Shown piece by piece: positions 27,094 to 35,634 of a stretch of 55,461 nucleotides of DNA. Position numbers and translations under genes: made by a program. This DNA is from Candidatus Poribacteria bacterium (GTDB lineage: Bacteria; Poribacteria; WGA-4E; WGA-3G): the NCBI GenBank assembly GCA_026706025.1, contig JAPOZO010000061.1, positions 1-55,461 on the forward strand. The letters run 5' to 3'. Below the pieces are notes generated by a model. The model had not been told where the DNA came from and did not search any database. It worked only from the letters and a program-made list of their open reading frames with translations. Position 1 is the stretch's first letter. Each line of letters opens with the position of its first letter.

Positions 27094-27200
27094 TTTATAG
27101 TAAAATCCGAAAATAAGTTTACACTTGTCGCTCGTAGGGATTGGGTAACCCAACCTCTACGGTTCCCATGTGTGCAAATAATTACGGGCTCTACTATAAA
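27094..27200. mobile_element. MITE-B copy, 107 bp
   Basis: Ends are inverted repeats: TTTATAGTAAAATCCGAAAA at left and, read inward from the right, TTTATAGTAGAGCCCGTAAT. The interior has GTAGGGATTGGG and no coding capacity. Both ends match the copy at 55091-55304, and the left end matches 46952-46980. Confidence 0.75.
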
Positions 27201-27358
27201 AAAAATGTGTTTGTTGGATGACCAAAAATCAGTCAACAAAAACACACAATTTACCTATTATCATGTCTAATATCTATTTTATGCAACCTTTCGTCCTGAC
27301 ATACGCGTTACAGTAATATGAAGCCTCTATTTTTGTTTTGCATTACATGAAAGACAAT

Positions 27359-27453
27359 AGGGCTTACGCAAACTTAGTACAAGATAATAGATTTTGACTT
27401 TTATCCCTTTATCAGCGGGGTAGAGGGACTTTAAGAGGAAATGCGTAAGTCCT
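27359..27453. mobile_element. MITE-A copy, 95 bp
   Basis: Left end AGGGCTTACGCA and right end TGCGTAAGTCCT are near-perfect inverted repeats. The interior includes the family core TTTATCAGCGGGG...GGGACTTTAAGAGGAAA. It lies 110 bases upstream of the broken sigma-54 activator. Confidence 0.75.
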
Positions 27454-27478
27454 AAGACAATTTATTGGAGATTAGCCG

Positions 27479-27500
27479 CATTGTAAAGATGATTACAATG
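27479..27500. promoter_or_regulatory. Palindrome upstream of the sigma-54 activator remnant
   Basis: CATTGTAA and TTACAATG form a perfect 8-bp dyad around a 6-base centre, 64 bases before the activator start. It is a possible operator. Confidence 0.4.
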
Positions 27501-27563
27501 TCTATTATAGAGAAGGTATTAGATAATAGCGTCATTCAGTTTTGAGTTACGGATTTAAAAGAA

Positions 27564-28654
27564 ATGTTAGATAAATGGGATACCTTCAAGACTTACGCAA
27601 CCGCCCCATGGGCAGAAGAGGTGGCACCGTCCGAAATGCTGTTATCAAGAGAAAAGTTGCATGGGAATTACAAGGACCTTATCGGTGAGAGTCCAAGGCA
27701 TCTTGAAGTGCTGAAAAGTATTGACATGTTTGCAAAATCTTCTAAAGTCGTGCTTATTTCTGGCAAGACTGGAATAGGTAAAGAACTGGTCGCGCGTGCT
27801 TTGCACGCAGAGAGCCTTTATGCAATGCACCCCATAGTCATCGTGAACTGTGCGGGAATTGCGAAGAACCTGATAGAAAGCGAACTCTTTGGACATGAGA
27901 AGGGCGCGTTTACCGGTGCAGATAATCAACACATTGGACTGTTTGAAACCGCATCGGGGGGCACTCTGTTTCTCGACGAAATCGGGGAACTTCCGATGTC
28001 CCTACAATCGAAACTGTTGCGGGTCCTTCAGGAAAACGAGATTCGTCGCGTGGGAGGGCAAAACAGATTCCAGTGGCAGTACGCGTTCTTGCAGCGACGA
28101 ATATCGACCTTATACAAGCGGTTGAAGCAGATAGGTTTCGCCGAGATCTCTATGAGCGATTAAAATCCCTTCATATCGAGCTGCCGGCGTTACGGGAGCG
28201 GCGGGAAGACATTCCCCTGTTGGCAAAACATTTTTTGACAAAGGAAACCGACCTTTCCGATCAAAAAGTAGTCGACATAAATCCAGAAGTCCTCTCGTTA
28301 TTTGATGCCTACAGTTGGCCCGGCAATATCCGGGAATTGGAAGGCATCATCGGTCGCGCGGTAGTTTTAGCGGAAGGCGGTGACATCTTACCGCACCACC
28401 TACCGCCAGATTTACGGATGCCTCAAATCCACCCATAGTCGTTGGCGGATACCCCAGTCTCAACAAACCCTAACGCTCCAGAATTTCTCGTGCTGCCCTT
28501 TCCGATCAGTACAACCCTTAAGGAGATAGAGAAATCAGCGATTTTGACGACTTTGGCACGAGAGAATGGAAATAGGTCAAAAACGGCAGCAGTTTTGGGG
28601 ATTAGCCGAACCACTTTGCGCGCCAAGTTACACACCTATGAGCAAGAGGCATAG
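27564..28654 (+). pseudogene. Sigma-54-dependent transcription activator, disrupted
   Basis: An AAA+ enhancer-binding protein without a receiver domain. The first part (27564 to about 28065) has Walker A-like GKTGIGKE, the sigma-54 contact motif GAFTGA and [13 protein letters not shown]. After RRVGGQN the frame shifts by one missing base; the next frame continues [31 protein letters not shown] and WPGNIRELEG. An in-frame TAG at 28436 then interrupts it. Beyond the TAG, the same frame holds a Fis-type helix-turn-helix (NRSKTAAVLGISRTTLRAKL) to 28654. Two separate lesions argue for a true pseudogene rather than a single sequencing error. Confidence 0.8.
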
Positions 28655-28851
28655 GACATTAGAAACTTTTGTGTAAGCGCGCCTACAGCGGAAATGTTTG
28701 CTTGACCCATGACATCCCTTCATTTTTCTCAGGAAACTGGGTCTTATGATGCTCAGTATTCCATCTAGAATGACGCGCTTGGTGTATCAACTGGACAGAT
28801 TCTTTCCAGTGGAAAAGTGGTGAGATCCTGTCACAGTGCGGTTTCTCATAT

Positions 28852-28867
28852 TGGCATGATACTTGCT
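28852..28867 (+). promoter_or_regulatory. Sigma-54 (minus 24/minus 12) promoter
   Basis: TGGCATG, four bases, TTGCT: the GG and GC dinucleotides are 10 bases apart, as the RpoN consensus requires. Upstream, the dyad ACTGGA...TCCAGT (about 28789-28810) could be an enhancer site. It points to the proline-rich protein gene at 29318, across a leader in which I see no gene; a short hairpin GCGAGC...GCTCGC lies near 29092. Confidence 0.65.
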
Positions 28868-29184
28868 ATTATAAAAAACGTGAGCTCGACTGAAGCACTT
28901 GAATGCACCAATGGTGCAACCAAAGATGAGTTAGTTAAGGGTGTGTAAATATTTTGTTAAAGGTGGTTTTCCTCACGCTCGGAAATCGTCGCTATCGGAC
29001 GAAAACTTTACATACCGCGAGTGCAGGACTATTTAGTTTTCGGTCCCGATTTCGATTTTCGTTTATAGATGCTAACGTTTTTTCGCAATATCGCGAGCAC
29101 AGCTCGCTCCTACAGGGGAATTATATTCACACAGATAAAGTGAATATTTAAAACTAAATGGTTCTGCCGCGAGTGTGATTATAG

Positions 29185-29214
29185 TTGACAAGAATACAGG
29201 AGACGCGTTATCAT
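29185..29214 (+). promoter_or_regulatory. Sigma-70-like promoter and small hairpin
   Basis: TTGACA, an 18-base spacer, and TATCAT, about 100 bases before the TTG start at 29318. A GGAGACGCG/CGTGTCTCC hairpin (29199-29227) overlaps the minus 10 box and could be an operator. Confidence 0.45.
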
Positions 29215-29317
29215 AAACCGTGTCTCCTATGAATAATCAAAGAGAAGACGCGAAAGTGTGTTTTCTCTTCTATTCACTCCGATTTTTCTTTCGAGGAAAT
29301 CGGAAAGGAGAAATAAA

Positions 29318-29752
29318 TTGAGACACACATTAACTTGCTGTTTCAAACCCACCAAACGTTCTATGACCATTATCTGTCCACTTCTTTTGTTTTTTGCATT
29401 TTTCTTACTCGGCTATGCTCACGAGGGGGAACCAGTTAGGATAATAGTTAAGCCAGATGGTACAGTCATATATGAAATTCCGCCGGAACATGTTGCAGAG
29501 GTTGTTCCTCATCTACCTATTCCTGGCAATTCTAGTGGTAACAATAGTAGCGGTTGTAATAGTACTCCGCCAGAGGACCCTGATCCACCGGAGCCGGTAC
29601 CAAAGCCAGCACCGAAGCCCCCGGGCGAGGATCTATTTATTCCTCCGACACCCCCTCATCTTGAGCCACGTCCAATAGACCCGAACCTGCCGACGGATCC
29701 CAGGGATTTGTTGCCGCCTAAGCCGCCGGTGCCACGTCCTCAGATGGCATAA
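29318..29752 (+). CDS. Short proline-rich exported protein
   Basis: A 144-residue protein using TTG as start, chosen because AAAGGAG lies 8 bases upstream. It has a hydrophobic signal (about residues 16-34, ending LLGYA). A short domain with RIIVKPDGTVIYEIPPEHV follows, then an Asn/Ser stretch with one Cys, and a long Pro-rich tail (PEPVPKPAPKPP and similar). It is probably a periplasmic or surface spacer protein. I know no family. It precedes the anchored protein and the oligosaccharyltransferase on the same strand. Confidence 0.6.
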   Translation: MRHTLTCCFKPTKRSMTIICPLLLFFAFFLLGYAHEGEPVRIIVKPDGTVIYEIPPEHVAEVVPHLPIPGNSSGNNSSGCNSTPPEDPDPPEPVPKPAPKPPGEDLFIPPTPPHLEPRPIDPNLPTDPRDLLPPKPPVPRPQMA

Positions 29753-29950
29753 GGATAAACTTAAGGAGGGTATCGCCTAGCTAATGATGGAGTCTAACCT
29801 TTGGGGTTGAGAACCTATGCCTGTAGTAGGTTTATCCGCATCATTTTTTGGCAATATTGTTATTTGAGCAGTACCCTCCAAAAACGATGTTATATCCCCC
29901 TGTATCCCAGACATCACTCTGAGGTACAAACAGAAGGAGTAACACAACAC

Positions 29951-30739
29951 ATGTTCACTATGCGCACTTTGATAATTGTAGGCATTTTCTGTGTGCTCTG
30001 CTGCGCGAGTTGGTTTTTCTACCTTCAATATGACACGCGGAAATTTATTGAAAATTTGCCGGAGATTTCAACGCAGCACGTCGGTAAAGAAAATGTCGCT
30101 GAAAAAAATAAAACGCCAATGCCTTTACCTTCAAAAGAAACATCGCAAGCCACAGACACTGGTATTCCCAACAGCAATGAAACGGAGCAGGCAGTCCCTC
30201 CAAATGTGGGAATCAACGGATCTACACCAGAATCTGAAGCCAAAATCCAATACGAAACTATAGAAGAAAGGTCTCTGTCTCTGGAGGAGATTCACCAGAT
30301 TATCGAGCAAGCGTTTTCTTTTGAGTTTACGGATTTAGACGAGATGTACACCCAACTTGAAGAAGCTCTTATCGCGCACTTCAAAGATGACGAAAGAATC
30401 CCGCGGTTCCTTACCCTATGGGAAAAAGCTTATGCTATCTCTGAAGCATTAAATGATTTAAACGGTAAGGGAGATGCACAAGCATTCCTTGATTTGTCAC
30501 CCGAAAAGAATATTACCGAATTCGCGGAACTCGGAATTGATTTGTTTAATCAAAATGCCGAGCAGACAGCTCACATCCGTGAATCGCTAGACAAACTCAG
30601 ATCGGATTTTAGCCTAATTTCGATTATCCATGCCGTAAAGCCGATAATTGAAGAGGAAATACGCAGTGGAAACATGACACCAGAAGAAGCAGCAGATATC
30701 TTGCGAGAGATGACAGGTGCTGAGGTCATCGTTGAATAG
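29951..30739 (+). CDS. Membrane-anchored protein of unknown function
   Basis: A 262-residue protein with an N-terminal anchor (TLIIVGIFCVLCCASWFFYL), a low-complexity hydrophilic linker (about 40-95) and an acidic helical domain (about 100-260; EEIHQIIEQAFSFEFTDLDE, PEEAADILREMTG). AAGGAG stands 10 bases before the ATG; longer readings to 29801 lack one. It ends 11 bases before the oligosaccharyltransferase start and is probably co-transcribed with it. No family recognised. Confidence 0.65.
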   Translation: MFTMRTLIIVGIFCVLCCASWFFYLQYDTRKFIENLPEISTQHVGKENVAEKNKTPMPLPSKETSQATDTGIPNSNETEQAVPPNVGINGSTPESEAKIQYETIEERSLSLEEIHQIIEQAFSFEFTDLDEMYTQLEEALIAHFKDDERIPRFLTLWEKAYAISEALNDLNGKGDAQAFLDLSPEKNITEFAELGIDLFNQNAEQTAHIRESLDKLRSDFSLISIIHAVKPIIEEEIRSGNMTPEEAADILREMTGAEVIVE

Positions 30740-30750
30740 GGGATTGTGAG

Positions 30751-32810
30751 ATGGCTCTGCAATTTAAAAGACTTTGGAAATCCATCGGCACGTACCTGGT
30801 TTTAGGCTGTATTTTGTTCCTCACCTTCTGGATCCGCATCCAAGGCGTAGAAAACATTCCGCCAGGACAGTTCACCGAAAACGATGCCTTTCTCTATGCA
30901 TCGCAGGTTTCAGAAATCCTCAAGCGAAGGGTACTCCCGCCAAAGGATATGCATCGCTGGCTACCCTTCGGCAGAGACAACCAACAACTTCTCTCCCTTT
31001 ATTCCTACGCTATTGCTTACATACACAGATTGGTCGGGGGGGGGTTCCCAAACTCACGCCTTACTACATCCAAATCTACGCGCCCCCTGTCAGCTTTACA
31101 CTGGGGCTTGGGTTCCTGTTTATCTTCTTGAAAAGGGTCTATGGAACCCTCTTCGCATCCGTTGTCGGCATACTTCTGGCAACGCTACCCGGCAGCATAG
31201 AGCGTAGTGCTGCTGGATTTGGCGATAGGGATGCATGGTGTTGGATGATAGGGACGCTTGCTGTCACAAGTTACTTGTGGAAAGAACAGATGGAACCCGG
31301 ATGGCATAGGTACCTCGCAACTACATTGGCAGGATTCATTGTTTTCCTCGGAGGCATGAGTTGGGAAGGTTTTGGTTTCTTCCCCCTAATAATACTCACA
31401 GCAGAACTCTGGAGGTTCTGTACTACAGACAAAGAACAACACCTAAAAGAGTACCTTCTCTGGATACTCATGTTCGCCCCGTGGCTTTATCTAATAAGTC
31501 CGGCCTATCGGAGCGGGTACGGGTTTTCAACGCATATAACAGCATTGATGCTTCTCCCACCCCTTGTGATTTTCGCGATACGTGGGCTGAGATATCTGCT
31601 CTTTCGTTTCTCGCGACACCTAAGACCCCATGCCCGAAAACTAGCATGGGGTTTAACGCTGCTTGCTATTGCAAGCGGACTCTGCTACATTTTTCTTCAA
31701 GCCGACACCTTTCAGACAACTGCCTTCACGTTTCACGAAAGCGCGTTAATGCAGTCTATTGGGGAGTTAGCTGATCCGGATTTTGGATATTGGAAGGATC
31801 AATACGGATCAGTGTTTGTTTTCGGAAGCATTGGATTGATAACTATCAGTATCCGCCTCTGGAAATGGAAAGGACTTCCTCTCGCTCTCTCACTTTTTTT
31901 CTTCACTCTCACAACTTTCTTTCGCACTCAGATAAACGGATGGATAGGCGAAGACAGATGCAACATGCTCTTTTTTATTTTATTGGGCTTAACAGTCTTA
32001 TCTCTCGGTATCGGGTGTTTGCGAAAAGAGGCTGTGAGAAATGAGTTTGTAACGCTCGTTCTGCTTGCATGGTTTCTCTTGTGGGTGGGGCTTTCACGCG
32101 GCGGTAAACGCCATGACTTCTTTATTGGCGTGCCTCTTGTGTTCTTTACGGCATCGTTCCTGCATTTCCTATCAAACATATTGAGTCACAAACTAAGGAA
32201 TTCTGGTTACACAACGGATAAATTTCGGAAGGTTTTTCAACATGCCCACCTAAAAACAGGCTTTGCCTCCGTTATGCTTGTTCTCCTTTTGTTCTGGTCG
32301 CCTATTGGTGGACACGCACACCGCTCACTTCATGCTGCCACAAAGATGCGCAACGCAATCCCTGGGTACAGCCAGGTCAACGCTGCATTTCTATGGATGA
32401 AGATATTCCTCCTCAAACAAGTTGAGGATCCATACAACGTCGTCGTTGCTTCTCACTGGGATTATGGTAGTCAACTCAATGTCATCGCAGGGGTCAAAAC
32501 TATTACCGATCAAGATCATTATCTACCACACTGGATTCATCTCTATAACCAGCATGTCCACTTTGCCAAATCTGAACGTGAGGTCTTAACCTTCCTAAGA
32601 ACCCACAACGTCACACATCTCTTGCTGAGCCGAAAAGACCCAAAAAAGACGTTTCTAAACGGGGACCTGAGCAGTGCGTTCGTACCACTCTTTCCCGAAA
32701 AAAACTTTGCTGCCGCAAACGTCAAAGTCTGGGCGATCCACTATCCACCCGATATCAAGACAGATGACAAATATCTCGCAACCGAACCGGAGGCGAGCGA
32801 TGAAAAATGA
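30751..32810 (+). CDS. STT3/PglB-type oligosaccharyltransferase, out of frame at a G9 tract
   Basis: A GT66-family membrane enzyme that moves a lipid-linked glycan onto Asn of proteins. It has about 11-13 hydrophobic segments. The N-terminal loop has an acidic END motif (GQFTENDAFLYASQ); a second acidic site is in SAAGFGDRDAW; SHWDYG matches the STT3 hallmark WWDYG near the C-terminus. The reading frame from 30751 breaks at nine G residues (31036-31044). The downstream frame (to 32810) continues the family sequence as PKLTPYYIQIYAPP. One extra G would give an intact protein of about 687 residues. This is either a sequencing error or a phase-variable OFF state. The GT2 gene overlaps its end by 11 bases. 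Confidence 0.8.
31036..31044 (+). repeat. G9 homopolymer at the frameshift
   Basis: Nine consecutive G residues encode the Gly-Gly-Gly of the oligosaccharyltransferase and mark the point where the frame is lost. Gain of one G (ten) or loss of two (seven) restores it. Confidence 0.9.
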
Positions 32811-33501
32811 ACCAATAGAAGTCTCCGTTGTCATGCCGTGTCTCAACGAACAGGAAACACTCGGTGCGTGCATTAGAAAAGCACAACGAACCTTGGAGGC
32901 TCTCGGAGTTTCAGGTGAGGTAGTTGTTGCGGATAACGGTTCCACTGACGATTCTATTGGAATTGCGGAACACCTCGGGGCCCACGTCGTGCATCAACCC
33001 ATCCGCGGCTATGGTGCCGCCTATCAGGCCGGCTTTGCTGCGGCACGGGGTCAGTTTATCGTCATGGGGGACTCCGACGATACTTACGACTTCACAGACC
33101 TGAAACGGTTCATTACGCCTTTACGCGAAGGGTATGATTTGGTCATAGGAAATCGGTTCAAAGGCGATATCATGCCGGGAGCAATGCCTTGGGCGCGTCG
33201 TTATATCGGTAACCCTATCCTATCCGGCATTCTGCGTTGGCTTTTCGGCACCGCCATCTCCGATTCGCACTGCGGGATGCGGTCATTCACTGCGGAGGCA
33301 TACAAACGCATGGTATTGAAAACAACAGGTATGGAATTCGCGTCTGAAATGGTTGTTAAGGCATTAGCCGTGAATCTGAACATCCTTGAAATTCCTATCA
33401 CCTACTATCCACGTGCTGGTGAGTCAAAACTCAACGCTGTAAGGGATGCAGTGCGCCACCTCCGTTTTATGCTGAAGTATAAAATATCCGACAAGATTTA
33501 A
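32800..33501 (+). CDS. GT2 glycosyltransferase, polyprenyl-phosphate sugar synthase-like
   Basis: A 233-residue family-2 glycosyltransferase resembling dolichyl/undecaprenyl-phosphate mannose or glucose synthases: VVMPCLNEQETL, VVADNGSTDDS, the metal motif MGDSDDTYD, and DSHCGMRSF with the acceptor helix. It lacks the C-terminal membrane helices of some relatives. The ATG lies within the last codons of the oligosaccharyltransferase (GCGATGAAAA), so translation is coupled. Together they suggest a protein glycosylation pathway in which this enzyme charges a lipid carrier with a sugar. Confidence 0.85.
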   Translation: MKNEPIEVSVVMPCLNEQETLGACIRKAQRTLEALGVSGEVVVADNGSTDDSIGIAEHLGAHVVHQPIRGYGAAYQAGFAAARGQFIVMGDSDDTYDFTDLKRFITPLREGYDLVIGNRFKGDIMPGAMPWARRYIGNPILSGILRWLFGTAISDSHCGMRSFTAEAYKRMVLKTTGMEFASEMVVKALAVNLNILEIPITYYPRAGESKLNAVRDAVRHLRFMLKYKISDKI

Positions 33502-33507
33502 TCAGCA

Positions 33508-33569
33508 TTTACGCAAATAAACCCCTAAATCCCCTTATCATGGGGACTTTAAGGTAGAATGCGTAAGTC
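33508..33569. mobile_element. MITE-A copy at a convergent gene junction
   Basis: Ends TTTACGCA and TGCGTAAGTC are inverted repeats around the family core ACCCCTAAATCCCCTTATCA. It lies between the GT2 stop and the opposing phosphatase-type gene stop and may act as a two-way terminator. Confidence 0.7.
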
Positions 33570-33573
33570 AAGA

Positions 33574-35535
33574 CTACTCTAAATCTGTGAGTGCTGTCAG
33601 ATGCCAATTCGGATCTTCTAACGCCTCGTAAACGACACCACCCTCTACCTTATCAGGCATCGGAATTCCAAGCAGATAGCAGAGCGTCGGTGCGACATCT
33701 ACGACGCGAACCTGCCGCTCCAATGCAATGCCTTGCCGAACCCCAGCCCCCGATAAAATAAATGTAGAGTGCTGTCCGCCGATACCGAAACTCACTGAAG
33801 GCAACTGCTTACCGTGCGCGCCATCAAATTCAGGACGCAGCGCATAGACCACATCACCGACTAATTCTCCCTGTAGGTTAAACATCTCAGCATCTGCACG
33901 CGTGACGGCTAAAGTGAACGGATGCCGTCCGGTTTTCTCATCTTTGTAAGTATGCAATGCTGCGATAAGTTCGCGTTGTGTTGCTTCATAGGCCTCGGGA
34001 GCGACGATGCCACCGGGTTCACGTCCGGCTAAGTTGATGAAGATATGCACCAAACCGACGTTGACAGCCCGTGTTTTTGTCCAATCTATCTCACCGTTTG
34101 TATCTTTGACAATAAACCCTGTCTCTTCCAAGACCGATTCAATATCCACGGCACGGAATTGGTTCGGGGTCCCGCCGTGGTCGGCACAGACGAGGACAAC
34201 TGTATCGTCATCGGCACATTCTACGACACGTCCAATCATCCGATCAACAGATTCATAAGTGCGTCGTAACCCCTCACGGCACCGATGGATTGTTTCCGGT
34301 GGTGCGCCGCTAATTTCATCCGCTTGACTGAGGAAGAAATGGCTGGCGTAGTCCGGCGCGTGGCTCTCCACCATCAGGACATCCCAATCGTTGTTTGCTG
34401 CGAGATGCGTCGCGACATCCGCAAGACGTTGGTGGTGGTAATCCAAGACTTCAAAATAGGTGTCGTCGTCCATTTGGCCGAGTGCGTCGCGAGCCGGGTT
34501 TTGCAGGAACGAACCGATTTCCGTATCAATCGTGGTGGCGACTGTATCGGGGACGGTATATCCGACTCTCGGCCAGATTTGTGGCACAAAGAGTTCAAAA
34601 GCATCAGCTGTCGATGTGAGCGTCACAAGTTTCATTCGGACGTAACCCTCTGCCTTGTTACCGTCAATTTCAAAACTATCTAACCACCAGTCGCTCCATT
34701 CGCCGACACCGAGATCGGCAACAGCATCGTCCCCAGAACGACTTCGGCAGATTCGTATCCGATCATAACCGTCATTACCAGAAGCGTAAATCAGCCCATA
34801 AAACGGTTTTGGAACCCGTGTTTCGTCAGATGCTTCGCCTTGGGAATAGACCGATGGCATCACATCTTCTCTACCGCGCGCCAAAGGTCGGATAGTGAGT
34901 TCGACTGCTTGCACCGGTTCAGCAGAATCCGGCAAGGCACTCCATTCTTCATTATCAACGGGGTCAATAGTAACAGGATCAATATGTCGAACTTTCTGTA
35001 ATGCACTCGGATCGAGTGTCTCTGGGTCGCGCTGTCCGCCAATAGGACGCGGTGCCCATTTTCCTGCCACAAAGAGATGATACCCTGCAATCTGATGATG
35101 GTTGGAGACGCCAGGGCCTGTTCCTTCCACTTGGATACCAGTTTTAACAGTAGGGGGCCAAGACATTTCCCATTTCACTAAAATCGGTTTTCCGCCCGCA
35201 CGTTCTACGAGATTCCATAAGTATTCGGATTGGCACAACCCAGTGTTGATACCCCACACTGTTTCGTCAAGTTGTTTCCCGACGGCCCGAATATTAAAGT
35301 CCATCACCTGATGTGTACCGGGCCATGAACCTGTCGAGAGTGCTGTCCATCCGGGGGGTGTCAATGTCGGGAATACGCCGATCATGGGACGGTAAACTCC
35401 TGTCTGGAGCAGCTTCGCCATGTTCGGGGCATGTCCCCAGTCAATCATATTCTTAACCAGTTCCATACTTGCCCCATCCATGCCGACGATGATTGCCCGT
35501 TTTGCGGGGGCACGTTGTGTGCGCTTAGTTTGCAT
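33574..35535 (-). CDS. Alkaline-phosphatase-superfamily phosphodiesterase
   Basis: A 653-residue enzyme of the type I phosphodiesterase/nucleotide pyrophosphatase group. IVGMDGASMELV provides the first metal Asp. FPTLTPPGWTALSTG places the nucleophile Thr. ESHAPDYASHFF, VCADHGG and GGQHSTFILSG supply further metal ligands. No signal peptide is visible, so it is probably cytoplasmic, acting on a nucleotide-sugar or phosphonate-like diester; the exact substrate is unknown. AGAGGAAACTT precedes the ATG. It is the last of a minus-strand run that begins with heptose genes, after a 99-base gap. Confidence 0.85.
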   Translation of the reverse strand: MQTKRTQRAPAKRAIIVGMDGASMELVKNMIDWGHAPNMAKLLQTGVYRPMIGVFPTLTPPGWTALSTGSWPGTHQVMDFNIRAVGKQLDETVWGINTGLCQSEYLWNLVERAGGKPILVKWEMSWPPTVKTGIQVEGTGPGVSNHHQIAGYHLFVAGKWAPRPIGGQRDPETLDPSALQKVRHIDPVTIDPVDNEEWSALPDSAEPVQAVELTIRPLARGREDVMPSVYSQGEASDETRVPKPFYGLIYASGNDGYDRIRICRSRSGDDAVADLGVGEWSDWWLDSFEIDGNKAEGYVRMKLVTLTSTADAFELFVPQIWPRVGYTVPDTVATTIDTEIGSFLQNPARDALGQMDDDTYFEVLDYHHQRLADVATHLAANNDWDVLMVESHAPDYASHFFLSQADEISGAPPETIHRCREGLRRTYESVDRMIGRVVECADDDTVVLVCADHGGTPNQFRAVDIESVLEETGFIVKDTNGEIDWTKTRAVNVGLVHIFINLAGREPGGIVAPEAYEATQRELIAALHTYKDEKTGRHPFTLAVTRADAEMFNLQGELVGDVVYALRPEFDGAHGKQLPSVSFGIGGQHSTFILSGAGVRQGIALERQVRVVDVAPTLCYLLGIPMPDKVEGGVVYEALEDPNWHLTALTDLE

Positions 35536-35634
35536 AAAGTTTCCTCTTGGTATTGGCTATCAGCCATTGAAACGGTCAACTTTCAATATGAGGGTTCTGA
35601 GTCCATTAGATTTCTCTGCTACTGACTGCTCTTT

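Noticed and set aside
26890-27270. Overlapping 126- and 98-codon frames on opposite strands
   Set aside because: Both run through the CRISPR-like units and MITE-B, so they are read from repeats.
28436-28438. TAG in the sigma-54 activator as pyrrolysine or readthrough
   Set aside because: The gene also has a frameshift and there is no sign of pyrrolysine use, so decay is the simpler reading.
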